From: Mucilaginibacter segetis
GTDB taxonomy: Bacteria; Bacteroidota; Bacteroidia; Sphingobacteriales; Sphingobacteriaceae
Length of the DNA: 64,000 nt
Direction of reading: 5' to 3'
NCBI RefSeq assembly: GCF_016522075.1
Contig: NZ_JAEHFW010000003.1
Span: 434,001 to 498,000, forward strand
The translations under genes were made by a program, and so were the position numbers. The notes under the pieces were generated by a model, which saw nothing but the letters and a program-made list of their open reading frames with translations, did not search any database and was not told where the DNA came from. Shown piece by piece: positions 43,864-52,476 of this stretch (its first letter is position 1; each line of letters begins with the position of its first letter).

Positions 43864-45432
43864 TTATTCGCCTTGTTTGCTGTCGTAGTTATAGCGGTTC
43901 ATTAACTTTAATAACACGCCGTTTGTCCAGCCAAATCCATCCTGTAAAGGATATTCACCGCCGCCTGCGGTAAGGCTGGTATCAACCACATTATATTTCT
44001 CCAGCAATTTGCCTGTTTGTTTAAACACACGGATATTTAAACGCAGCCAACGTGTAGCTATTTCTTTTGCCAGGTCATGATGACCGTAATTCTCTAAACC
44101 GTCAATAGCCATATATTGTAAAGGTGCCCATCCGTTAGGTGCATCCCATTGCTGGCCGGTAAAGTTCAGCGTAGTAACCAGTCCGCCGGGTTTCAGAAAA
44201 TTAGTTTTTAATCCCTCGGCTATTTTTTTTGCCTGCGCGTCGCTTGCTATTTTAAATTCTAATGGAAAAACGGCCGCCAGCGTAGGTATGTCCGAGAACT
44301 TTTGAGTGGTCCAGTTATAATCGCCAAACCAACTGGTTTTAGCATCCCAGCAATATTTTAAAATGGCTTTCTTACGTGTAGCTGCTTTAGCAGTATATAA
44401 TTTATACAGTGCGTCGTCGCCTTTTAAGCGGTAAGCATGGGCTATGGTCAGTTCCATATTATACATCAGGCAGTTCAGATCAACCGGAATTAAACGAGTA
44501 GTTTGAATGGTACCCAGATCCGCTGAACCATTGAACCAGCGGCTGCTGAAATCCCACCCGGAGGCGGCTGCTGCGCGTATATTGTGATAAAATTCAGGTA
44601 AAAGCTCTTTGGTGTTTTTAGCGGCCGTAACATCCTGTATATATGATTCCTCGCGCGGCTGGTCGCTTTCGTCCCAATAGCGATTCATCAGTGTGCCATC
44701 GGCCATACGTACCACGCGATGCGCCGCATGGTTTAGTGGCAGGTCATCTGCACCCAGCATCCAGTAATTGTATTCCTTTACCAGCTCAGGCTGATATTTG
44801 GTAAGGATAGAATCGCCTTCGCTTTTAGCTAATAAATTAACCATCAATGAGAAAAACGGGGGTTGCGAACGGGTAAGATAATACGCACGATTTCCGTTAG
44901 GGATAAAGCCATATTTATTTATCAGGAAAGCGAAATTGTCTATCATATTTTCGATCACCTTTTCCTGGTGACTTTGCTGCAACCCGAGCATGGTAAAATA
45001 CGAATCCCAGTAATAGATCTCCCTGAAACGCCCGCCCGGTACTATATAAGGGTTTGGCAGCGCAAGTTTCGAAGAATTTGATACAGTATCGGGTTGACGC
45101 TGTAAAACCTGCCAAAGTGTATCAATATGCTGACGTATGCCCGCGCTGACATCGGTTTGAAAATTATGTGTGGCTGATGGAATTGTGAAATTCGCCATTA
45201 CAAACTCTTTAAGGTTAAAACCCGTATTATTTTTTTGTTCGTTATAGGTTTTAAGGATAAGCTCAGGAGAGCGTTTTGGCGTTGCATCAACAAAGGTCTT
45301 ATTATCCGGAAAAACATGCGACGATTGCACCGCTTCAAATAAACCGGGGAATAATTGGCGGGGTGTTTTTTCCTGCGCCTGTGCGCAAACGGAAAAAAAC
45401 ACAAAAGCAATGATTATGAGCTTTTTGATCAT
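43864..45432 (-). CDS. periplasmic trehalase (GH37)
   Basis: Splits trehalose into two glucose molecules; inverting GH37 enzyme exported by a signal peptide (MIKKLIIIAFVFFSVCAQAQ). Trehalase signature 1 PGGRFREIYYWDSYF at 132-146 and signature 2 QWDAPNGWAPLQYMAI near 415 are present; the catalytic acid lies in AASGWDFSSRW and the base in GGGEYPLQDGFGWTNGV, as in E. coli TreA. The 522 residues are a usual length. It has the nearby PAP2-like gene 77 bases upstream on the same strand but no obvious trehalose transporter. Confidence 0.95.
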   Translation of the reverse strand: MIKKLIIIAFVFFSVCAQAQEKTPRQLFPGLFEAVQSSHVFPDNKTFVDATPKRSPELILKTYNEQKNNTGFNLKEFVMANFTIPSATHNFQTDVSAGIRQHIDTLWQVLQRQPDTVSNSSKLALPNPYIVPGGRFREIYYWDSYFTMLGLQQSHQEKVIENMIDNFAFLINKYGFIPNGNRAYYLTRSQPPFFSLMVNLLAKSEGDSILTKYQPELVKEYNYWMLGADDLPLNHAAHRVVRMADGTLMNRYWDESDQPREESYIQDVTAAKNTKELLPEFYHNIRAAAASGWDFSSRWFNGSADLGTIQTTRLIPVDLNCLMYNMELTIAHAYRLKGDDALYKLYTAKAATRKKAILKYCWDAKTSWFGDYNWTTQKFSDIPTLAAVFPLEFKIASDAQAKKIAEGLKTNFLKPGGLVTTLNFTGQQWDAPNGWAPLQYMAIDGLENYGHHDLAKEIATRWLRLNIRVFKQTGKLLEKYNVVDTSLTAGGGEYPLQDGFGWTNGVLLKLMNRYNYDSKQGE

Positions 45433-45509
45433 TTATTCAGTGGTTAATAAATTCAAGAATTGGAATATAATAAGCTATAAATTTAACACATTATATGCTA
45501 AACACAAGG

Positions 45510-46181
45510 CTAAATAGTTTTTACTGCAGGGGTGGCTTGTAGCTTAACGGGTTTATCCAGTTTCAAAAAATAAGAGGTTATGGTAAACAGGATATATACT
45601 ATAACCGGAGCAGCCAGCACATCAATAGAATAGTGTATATGCTGTATTAACAGTAAGATAGCCACAGTTATTATACCAATAAAACATACTATTTTATCTG
45701 AGCGTTTTTCCAGACACAAGAAAATGAGCACCAATATGGCCGTATGGCCCGAAAAGAAAAGATCTTTGGTAATATTAGCGTTTCCGTAAAATATACCCGT
45801 AAGCGGATCGCTCAGCCTTATCAACCCCTTCGGCGGGTTAAGCGCAACTAATTCAATACTAATAATGCGGGCAATATTGATCAGCAGCAAAGTCCATACA
45901 TATTTAATATAGATATCAGGATTATATAATGCCCTGATAACCGTAAGTGTTGCGATACCCCATATAATAGCAAATATAATTACCGAAACATTATAAGCCG
46001 GTATATGAGCCAAAAGCCAGTCGTTTAAAACTATACCTTCACGTTTTTCAATATGGCCAAAAAATGCAGGCAGGGTAGAAAGCACAATAAATATAAGCAC
46101 TGTGCCGGTCAATATCTTAAATCTTTTGTCCGGCGCTTTAAGGGCAGCCATCCACACCTGCTTTATTTTTACGTTGCTCAC
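45510..46181 (-). CDS. PAP2-like / sphingomyelin-synthase-like membrane protein
   Basis: Six-helix inner-membrane protein of 223 residues with a lipid-phosphatase-type active site: FFSGHTAILVLIFLCLE (first His) and QHIHYSIDVLAAPV (second His plus Asp), the H...H-x3-D pattern of the PAP2_C/sphingomyelin synthase group. Such enzymes move or remove a lipid head-group phosphate. Bacteroidota make sphingolipids, so ceramide phospholipid synthesis is possible but unproven. The start is GTG at 46181; an ATG at 46151 is an alternative. Confidence 0.72.
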   Translation of the reverse strand: MSNVKIKQVWMAALKAPDKRFKILTGTVLIFIVLSTLPAFFGHIEKREGIVLNDWLLAHIPAYNVSVIIFAIIWGIATLTVIRALYNPDIYIKYVWTLLLINIARIISIELVALNPPKGLIRLSDPLTGIFYGNANITKDLFFSGHTAILVLIFLCLEKRSDKIVCFIGIITVAILLLIQHIHYSIDVLAAPVIVYILFTITSYFLKLDKPVKLQATPAVKTI

Positions 46182-46366
46182 TACGGCGTTCTCTGAATCA
46201 ATTAGGAGTGCAAATTTATAAATTAGGTTAATATTAAATAACTGTTATTAAAATATTAGGTTTACGTAACGTCATTAAAACTCATTAATGAAATATTTAT
46301 ATTTAAATTATTCTTCTTTATGAATTATAATAACAGTTAGGATTGTTTAATGATATATTTTTAGTT

Positions 46367-46406
46367 AAAACAGCTTTTTAATAAAAAATACTTATTAAGC
46401 TGTTTT
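46367..46406 (+). promoter_or_regulatory. terminator-like hairpin 40 bases before the ethanolamine operon
   Basis: AAAACAGCTT (46367-46376) pairs perfectly with AAGCTGTTTT (46397-46406); inner AATAA and TTATT extend the stem past a 3-base bulge; TATTTC follows. No plus-strand gene precedes it, so it is more likely an attenuator or leader element for the permease gene than a terminator of something upstream. The rest of the 264-base gap (46182-46445) is AT-rich and shows no other element I can name. Confidence 0.45.
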
Positions 46407-46445
46407 TATTTCTAACTTAAAGGCAGCTAAAAAAATAAATAGATC

Positions 46446-47789
46446 TTGGAAAGCACAGGCTCAACACAATTAAAAAAAGTTCTGAAGCCCATACATTTAT
46501 GGGCCATTGCTGTTGGATTGGTTATTTCTGGCGAATATTTTGGATGGAATTTAGGATGGGCAGTTTCCGGAACTATCGGATTTTTAATAGCTACAGTAAT
46601 TATTACCTTAATGTATGTTACGTTTATATTTAGCTATACCGAATTAACCACTGCCATACCACATGCCGGCGGAGCGTTTGCATATGCTTACCGTGCACTG
46701 GGGCCTGTAGCCGGTTTAGTAGCAGGGTATGCCACGCTTGTTGATTTTTTATTGGCTACTCCTGCCATAGCGTTTGCCTTAGGCAGTTACCTGCACTTTT
46801 TATATCCGCAATTAGGCGTTGTGCAGTCCGCCTTAATGTTCAATTTGGTTTTTATTCTGGTAAATATTTCCGGGGTAAAGGAATCTGCGGTATTCTCGGT
46901 AATTATAACAGTGTTGGCCGTAGCGGAGTTACTGCTTTTTATGGGCGTAGTTGCGCCTCATTTTAAAATGACCAACTATTTAAATAACCCAATGCCCTTT
47001 GGCTGGGGTGGTGTTTTTGCCGCGTTGCCTTTTGCAGTATGGTTTTATCTGGCTATTGAGGGGGTGGCAATGGTAGCCGAAGAGGTTAAAGACCCCAAAA
47101 GAAATATCCCTAAGGGGTATATATCGGCTTTGGCAACACTTGTTTTTTTAGCTTTAGGGGTAATGATACTTACAGGCGGCGTTACCGACTGGCGAAAATT
47201 AAGCAACCTGGATTACCCCTTACCCGAAGCGATAGGGATTGTACTGGGCAAGGCAAATGGCTTAACCAAATTATTTGCCAGCATTGGTTTATTTGGCCTG
47301 GTAGCATCTATTCATGGTACTATACTGGCATCATCGCGGCAGGTTTATGCAATGGCACGCAGCGGATATCTGCCAAAGCCACTTTCGCGGGTAAACCGTA
47401 CATTTAAAACACCGCACTGGGCCATTATTGCAGGGGGCGTGGTAAGTTTTATTGCAATTTTAACCGGAACCACCGGTGATATTATTATTTTATCTGTACT
47501 GGGTGCGGTGCTGATGTATATGATGAGCATGATAAGCTTATTTGTACTGCGTTGGAAGGAGCCTAAGTTAGAACGGCCTTTCGCCGCAATATTTTACCCG
47601 GCATTCCCCGCCATTGCGCTGCTTATATCGGCAATTTGCCTGTTTGCCATTATGTATTACAACTTTAATATAAGCTTGCTGTTTTTTGCAGGGCTTGCCA
47701 TTGCCATTGGCATATTTATGCTGATGGGCAAGCATAAGGTAAAAATAATGGACGATGTAATGCTAAACACGCCGATAGCGTCAAATTAA
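46446..47789 (+). CDS. eat: ethanolamine permease (APC superfamily)
   Basis: Inner-membrane amine importer of 447 residues with about 12 helices. LKPIHLWAIAVGLVISGEYFGWNLGWAVSGTIGF at the N-terminus and FSYTELTTAIPHAGGAFAYAYRALGP match the ethanolamine permease subfamily closely; the genomic link to eutBC fixes the substrate. The start is TTG at 46446; an in-frame TAG lies two codons upstream and no ATG fits. The stop shares one base with the eutB start (TAATG), so the genes are coupled. Confidence 0.92.
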   Translation: MESTGSTQLKKVLKPIHLWAIAVGLVISGEYFGWNLGWAVSGTIGFLIATVIITLMYVTFIFSYTELTTAIPHAGGAFAYAYRALGPVAGLVAGYATLVDFLLATPAIAFALGSYLHFLYPQLGVVQSALMFNLVFILVNISGVKESAVFSVIITVLAVAELLLFMGVVAPHFKMTNYLNNPMPFGWGGVFAALPFAVWFYLAIEGVAMVAEEVKDPKRNIPKGYISALATLVFLALGVMILTGGVTDWRKLSNLDYPLPEAIGIVLGKANGLTKLFASIGLFGLVASIHGTILASSRQVYAMARSGYLPKPLSRVNRTFKTPHWAIIAGGVVSFIAILTGTTGDIIILSVLGAVLMYMMSMISLFVLRWKEPKLERPFAAIFYPAFPAIALLISAICLFAIMYYNFNISLLFFAGLAIAIGIFMLMGKHKVKIMDDVMLNTPIASN

Positions 47790-49177
47790 TGGCTTACCAG
47801 CATACCATAGCAGGGCGGGTGTACCGGTTTAATAACCTGAAAGGTTTGCTGGCAAAGGCATCTCCGCACCGCTCCGGCGACGTGCTTGCCGGTCTCGCGG
47901 CAGAAACCTACGAAGAGCGGGTTGCAGCCCAGATAACCCTGGCTGATGTACCCTTAAAGGATTTCCTGGCTGATGCTGTTATTCCCTATGAGCAGGATGA
48001 GGTTACTCGGCTTATAATTGACGGACATAATAAAGAGGCTTTTCAAATTATCAGTCATTTTACGGTTGGTCAATTACGCGACTGGTTGTTACTTGATGAA
48101 ACAGATAACCGCATCTTAAAAAATATTGAAGACGCTGTAACCCCGGAAATGGCGGCGGCGGTTTCAAAAATAATGCGTAATCAGGATCTGATCGCGGTGG
48201 CAAAAAAAATAGAAGTGATTACCCGTTTTCGGGATACCATAGGGCTTAAAGGACATTTTGCTACCCGGTTGCAACCCAACCACCCAACGGATGATGCAAA
48301 AGGAATAGCCGCCAGCTTAATTGAAGGTTTACTTTATGGTAGTGGTGACGCGGTGATAGGGGTAAATCCGGCAACTGACAGCCCTGCAGCGGTATTGAAT
48401 ATTTTAATGCTGATAGATCAATTAAGGCAGCAGTTTGATATTCCCACACAATCCTGTGTGTTAAGCCATATTACCACTACGTTAGAATTGGTTAATCAAA
48501 ATGCCCCGGTTGATATTTGCTTCCAGTCGGTAGCCGGCACGCAAAAGGCTAATACAAGCTTCGGAATTGACCTTGATCTGCTGACAGAAGCACACCAGGC
48601 TACCTCGGCATTAAACCGCGGAACTATTGGCAACAATGTAATGTATTTTGAAACCGGACAGGGCAGTGCCTTATCGGCAAATGCACATCACGGAGTTGAC
48701 CAGCAAACCTGCGAGGTGAGGGCATATGCAGTGGCAAAAAAGTACAAACCGTTATTGGTTAATTCGGTAGTAGGATTTATAGGACCGGAGTATTTATATG
48801 ATGGTAAACAGATCATAAGGGCCGCGCTCGAAGATCATTTTTGCGGTAAGCTGCTGGGTTTGCCTATGGGCGTTGATGTTTGTTATACTAACCATGCCGA
48901 GGCCGACCAGGATGATATGGATAATTTACTAACCTTACTGGGTGTTGCCGGTTGTAATTTTATTATGGGCATCCCCGGATCTGATGATATAATGCTTAAC
49001 TATCAATCCACCTCGTTTCATGATGCCTTGTACCTGCGCAAAGTATTAGGCTTGCGGCCCGCACCTGAATTTGAAAAATGGCTGATAAAACAGGGGATAA
49101 TAGATGAAAACGGTTACAGATTGGCATTGGCGGCAAACAATCTGCTTAAAAAAACAAAAGGGCTATGGTTGAAATAG
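47789..49177 (+). CDS. eutB: ethanolamine ammonia-lyase large subunit
   Basis: Large subunit of the adenosylcobalamin-dependent lyase turning ethanolamine into acetaldehyde and ammonia; cytosolic. The TIM-barrel features of EutB are visible: TRFRDTIGLKGHFATRLQPNHPTDD (about 150-175), DAVIGVNPATDSP, FETGQGSALSANAHHGVDQQTCEVRAY and FIMGIPGSDDIMLNYQSTSFHDALYLR. The 462 residues are normal. It overlaps eutC by 13 bases. The enzyme needs B12, so the cell must import or make cobalamin; no such genes are in the window. Confidence 0.97.
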   Translation: MAYQHTIAGRVYRFNNLKGLLAKASPHRSGDVLAGLAAETYEERVAAQITLADVPLKDFLADAVIPYEQDEVTRLIIDGHNKEAFQIISHFTVGQLRDWLLLDETDNRILKNIEDAVTPEMAAAVSKIMRNQDLIAVAKKIEVITRFRDTIGLKGHFATRLQPNHPTDDAKGIAASLIEGLLYGSGDAVIGVNPATDSPAAVLNILMLIDQLRQQFDIPTQSCVLSHITTTLELVNQNAPVDICFQSVAGTQKANTSFGIDLDLLTEAHQATSALNRGTIGNNVMYFETGQGSALSANAHHGVDQQTCEVRAYAVAKKYKPLLVNSVVGFIGPEYLYDGKQIIRAALEDHFCGKLLGLPMGVDVCYTNHAEADQDDMDNLLTLLGVAGCNFIMGIPGSDDIMLNYQSTSFHDALYLRKVLGLRPAPEFEKWLIKQGIIDENGYRLALAANNLLKKTKGLWLK

Positions 49178-49932
49178 AAAAAGCCGACGGCAGTGAAGAC
49201 TATCAAATAAGTTTCTTAAGGCAATTTACATCCGCCCGTATAGGTATTGGCAGCAGCGGTGCAGCAATACCTACAAAGCCGGCGCTGGAATTTAAGATGG
49301 CCCACGCCCACGCCCGCGATGCTGTATATTCACGTATGGATACGGAAATGTTAACTGATGAGTTAATCCAATTTAAATTGCCCGTATTAGCGTTGCACAG
49401 TAAGGCGACTAATCGTGAACAATACCTGCAGCGGCCGGATATGGGGCGGTCATTGGATGAATTATCGTCAAATCGCTTAGCCGATCAGATCACTAATAAC
49501 GGTATCGTTATTATTATTGCCGATGGGCTTTCGGCAGCGGCCATTAATAAAAATGTGCTTGTCTTGTTAAAATTGTTAATACCGCGGTTAACAGATGCAG
49601 GCTATAAACTTGCGCCAATTTGCCTGGTGGAGCAGGGAAGGGTTGCCATAGGCGATGAAATAGCTGCCGAGCTGGGTGCCTCTTTTTCGGTAATGCTGAT
49701 TGGGGAAAGGCCCGGTTTAAGCTCAGCAGACAGCATGGGGGCTTATCTTACATATCAGCCAAAGCCCGGTTTAACAGACGATGCCCGCAATTGCGTATCC
49801 AATATACGGACAGAAGGACTGGCCCTTCCGACTGCCGCAGACAAGATATTTTACTTGATACAGGAGTCGTTAAAAAGAAAGCTATCAGGGGTTTGGTTAA
49901 AAGACAACCAAGGTTTACTTAACAAACTTTAA
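49165..49932 (+). CDS. eutC: ethanolamine ammonia-lyase small subunit
   Basis: Small subunit of the lyase; helps bind the cobalamin cofactor. LRQFTSARIGIGSSGAAIPTKPALEFKMAHAHARDAVYS (about 17-55) and ADGLSAAAINKNVL, GDEIAAELGASFSVMLIGERPGLSSADSMGAYLTY (about 165-200) are the characteristic blocks. The 255 residues match compact EutC forms without the long N-terminal targeting extension that directs enterobacterial EutC into microcompartments. It is last in the eat-eutB-eutC operon. Confidence 0.96.
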   Translation: MVEIEKADGSEDYQISFLRQFTSARIGIGSSGAAIPTKPALEFKMAHAHARDAVYSRMDTEMLTDELIQFKLPVLALHSKATNREQYLQRPDMGRSLDELSSNRLADQITNNGIVIIIADGLSAAAINKNVLVLLKLLIPRLTDAGYKLAPICLVEQGRVAIGDEIAAELGASFSVMLIGERPGLSSADSMGAYLTYQPKPGLTDDARNCVSNIRTEGLALPTAADKIFYLIQESLKRKLSGVWLKDNQGLLNKL

Positions 49933-50001
49933 AGGTTTGCTAATTTATTGCAGGAAATATCATTTCAAATTGTAAATTACATATACCTTATAAACCTGCG
50001 A

Positions 50002-50502
50002 ATGGCTAACATACCTAATAACGAACCACCCGTTGCACAGCAGCTGAAAACAATTACAATTATTCACATTGCATTAACGGTAGGGCAGGTGCTTTTCGCG
50101 CTTATATCCATATTTACTACGGAGAAGATCTATATAAATGTAACCGATACACACGATCCGTTTATTTATATTGTGCCTGTATTTGCAGTGGGTAGTATTA
50201 TAGTAAGCAATATTTTATACCACAAAAAGATCAGTAATGTTGTGCAGGTAAGTACTCTTTCAGACAAATTAGCTGCCTATCAAACCGCACTTATAGTACG
50301 ATACGCACCACTTGAGGCCGCATCGTTATTTAGCATAGTTAGTTTTATGCTTACAGGTATTTTGTTTTTGCTGGTTGTTACTTCACTGATGATAGTATAC
50401 TTCATCTACCTTAAACCGTCAGCCGAAAATATAAAGGCTGCCCTTCATCCGGATTATACCCAACAAGATCTGTTTAAAAATAGTGACAACAATATATTTT
50501 AA
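50002..50502 (+). CDS. three-helix membrane protein of unknown function
   Basis: A 166-residue inner-membrane protein I do not recognise. Hydrophobic segments at about 18-38 (IIHIALTVGQVLFALISIF), 53-73 (YIVPVFAVGSIIVSNILY) and 112-140 (SIVSFMLTGILFLLVVTSLMIVYFIYL); the C-terminal tail is polar. The ATG at 50002 is preferred; a TTG at 49948 would add 18 residues. It lies 69 bases after eutC on the same strand and may be read with it, but nothing ties it to ethanolamine use. Confidence 0.7.
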   Translation: MANIPNNEPPVAQQLKTITIIHIALTVGQVLFALISIFTTEKIYINVTDTHDPFIYIVPVFAVGSIIVSNILYHKKISNVVQVSTLSDKLAAYQTALIVRYAPLEAASLFSIVSFMLTGILFLLVVTSLMIVYFIYLKPSAENIKAALHPDYTQQDLFKNSDNNIF

Positions 50503-50604
50503 CACTCCTTGTGAGGAGAAGTTTAAGGGACAAATAAACTTGTACAAAAAAAAATAAACTTATTGTTGAGGTATAAAGTAAAATAGATGCTTCATCTCTG
50601 CTGA

Positions 50605-50940
50605 GTTAGTATAAAATCTCCTGTAAGTTGTGAGTTCAATCCTGATATCCCATTATTGAACGATCTTAAAACATATGCAGATAAACATCATTTTAAAGTT
50701 TATTTTTCTTACCCCTCGCTGGATTATGCAGTTTACAGCTCGAATGTAGTTGCAACCCTTAACAGGGTTAACCGCGACTTTAATCAGCAGATGAAAATTA
50801 AACAATTGGATGGCCCTTCAGATATGATTTTTGCGGACAGCCTCTTTTATGATACCGAATATCACTTAACACCTGATGGAAAAAAAATATGTACCAAAAA
50901 GTTATTGGATAGGATGAGAGCGGAGAAAATTGTACAGTAG
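50605..50940 (+). pseudogene. C-terminal remnant of an SGNH/DltD-like protein gene
   Basis: Open frame without a credible start; the in-frame TTG at 50656 has no leader sequence. The translation (LNDLKTYADKHHFKVYFSYPSL ... FADSLFYDTEYHLTPDGKKICTKKLL) ends in the D-x-x-Y-H-L-x-x-x-G block that closes SGNH-fold acyl-transfer proteins, while the N-terminal catalytic Ser block is missing. About 110 codons remain. The frame opens right after a stop at 50602 and the 100 bases upstream show no continuation in other frames that I can recognise. Best read as a decayed gene end. Confidence 0.55.
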
Positions 50941-50968
50941 AATTTAATTTACTGGCAATTTTTAAAAT

Positions 50969-50994
50969 CTAAATACGCTAAAAATCGTATTTAG
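50969..50994. promoter_or_regulatory. 9-bp perfect inverted repeat before the histidine kinase gene
   Basis: CTAAATACG (50969-50977) and CGTATTTAG (50986-50994) flank an 8-base spacer, 25 bases before the ATG at 51019. There is no U-tract, so an operator or mRNA leader hairpin is more likely than a terminator. Confidence 0.4.
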
Positions 50995-51018
50995 TGTGTT
51001 AACCAAATCATTTTGCTA

Positions 51019-52215
51019 ATGAATAACACACCGACCCCCCACAATGAAATGGACAGGATTATAAGTCTGGCCGACTTTGATCTGGATTACACCGATCTTG
51101 AAGAAAATTTTAAAGACCTTGCCAAATTAGCTGCTAAAGTTGCCGGCACATCTATATCATTGGTTAACCTTATTGACTCTTTTACGCAATGGACGATTAC
51201 CAATCATGGGCTTGATATTAAGCAAATGCCCCGTGAAGATTCTGTTTGCCAATACACAATAGCAGGTAATGATAATTTTGAAATAACAGATCTTGCTCAG
51301 GATGAACGATTTAAACATAAGTTTTATGTAGCTAACGAGCCTAAGCTGCGTTACTATTATGGCATCCCTTTAAAAACATCGGGAGGGCATAACCTGGGCG
51401 CTTTATGTGTGTTAGACAGGGATGTGAGGGTACTATCTCCCGAGAAAATTGAACTTTTAAAGATAATAGCGGATGAAATAGTAAATCGTCTTAACGCTTT
51501 TAAGATAATTAATAATCTTAAAGGTAAATTGAATGAAGCTAATGAAACTAAAAAACGTGTGGCGCATGATATACGCGGCCCTTTAGGTGGAATAATTGGC
51601 CTGGCCCAATTAATTAGCGAGCAAGGCCATACCAATCAACTTGATGAAGTATTAGAGTTTATTAATCTGATACAAAAAAGCGGACGCTCATTGCTGGAGC
51701 TTGCAGATGAAATATTAGATTCAGACAAATCGCAAAAGCTTCAAAACGATGAGTTTAATTTACTGGTTTTGAAAAATAAACTGGAGCAGCTTTATCAGCC
51801 TCAGGCAAAAAATAAAAATATTCAGTTTATCGTAAATACATCAGTTGACTCAGCTACCATACCGTTCTCAAAAAATAAGATCCTTCAAATTGTTGGGAAT
51901 CTTATTTCCAATGCTATAAAATTTACTCCGCGCGATGGTAAGGTAATAGTTGATATGAGCCTGAAAATAAAAGAAACACAAAACCTGCTCAAAATAATAG
52001 TTTCTGATACGGGTCTCGGTCTGAAAAAAGAAGAGATAGAAAATATATTAGACGGTAGTGCAGCATCAACTATAGGAACAGGAGGCGAACAGGGCTACGG
52101 CTTTGGCCTAACGCTGGTAAAGCATCTTGTAGAGGTTTTAAAAGGAACCATCAATATATATTCAGTTCCGGGTAAAGGTGCAAACTTTGAAATTATACTT
52201 CCGCAATCGAAATAG
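51019..52215 (+). CDS. GAF-domain sensor histidine kinase
   Basis: Soluble two-component sensor of 398 residues with no membrane segment. An N-terminal GAF domain (about 25-160: AAKVAGTSISLVNLIDSFTQWTITNHG, CVLDRDVRVLSPEKIELLKIIADEI) senses a cytosolic signal. HisKA (about 175-240) carries His183 in RVAHDIRGPLGGI; HATPase (about 280-398) has the N-box NLISNAIKFTP, G1 VSDTGLGL and G2 GYGFGLTLVKHLVE. Ligand unknown. There is no adjacent response regulator; the single-domain regulator at 20052 or one outside the window could be its partner. The ATG at 51019 is preferred to a TTG two codons upstream. Confidence 0.93.
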   Translation: MNNTPTPHNEMDRIISLADFDLDYTDLEENFKDLAKLAAKVAGTSISLVNLIDSFTQWTITNHGLDIKQMPREDSVCQYTIAGNDNFEITDLAQDERFKHKFYVANEPKLRYYYGIPLKTSGGHNLGALCVLDRDVRVLSPEKIELLKIIADEIVNRLNAFKIINNLKGKLNEANETKKRVAHDIRGPLGGIIGLAQLISEQGHTNQLDEVLEFINLIQKSGRSLLELADEILDSDKSQKLQNDEFNLLVLKNKLEQLYQPQAKNKNIQFIVNTSVDSATIPFSKNKILQIVGNLISNAIKFTPRDGKVIVDMSLKIKETQNLLKIIVSDTGLGLKKEEIENILDGSAASTIGTGGEQGYGFGLTLVKHLVEVLKGTINIYSVPGKGANFEIILPQSK

Positions 52216-52476
52216 ATCTTTAAAACTTTTTAAACATAATACTTGATGTTTTTTTGAAGGAAAAGTATCATCTGTTTTGCTTATTTTATTTCTATTTAGC
52301 ACGGTAAAAAGGGTTTGCTGTCAATTAAACTTTATATGTATTAGGGGATGATGCAGCTGAAATAGTAATGCGAGTTGAAGGTGTGGCAAAATTAGAGCGC
52401 ATGCTGTATTGAATATTTTGATATAAAGATGTTAAATTCGTATCAATTATTTAAGCCTGTAATTTATTTTATTGTC

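Noticed and set aside
46182..46445. Cobalamin riboswitch ahead of the B12-dependent lyase operon
   Set aside because: No B12-box-like conserved core is visible; the only structure is the simple hairpin at 46367-46406.
50969..50994. Rho-independent terminator before the histidine kinase gene
   Set aside because: The 9-bp stem is AT-rich and has no following T-run on the plus strand.
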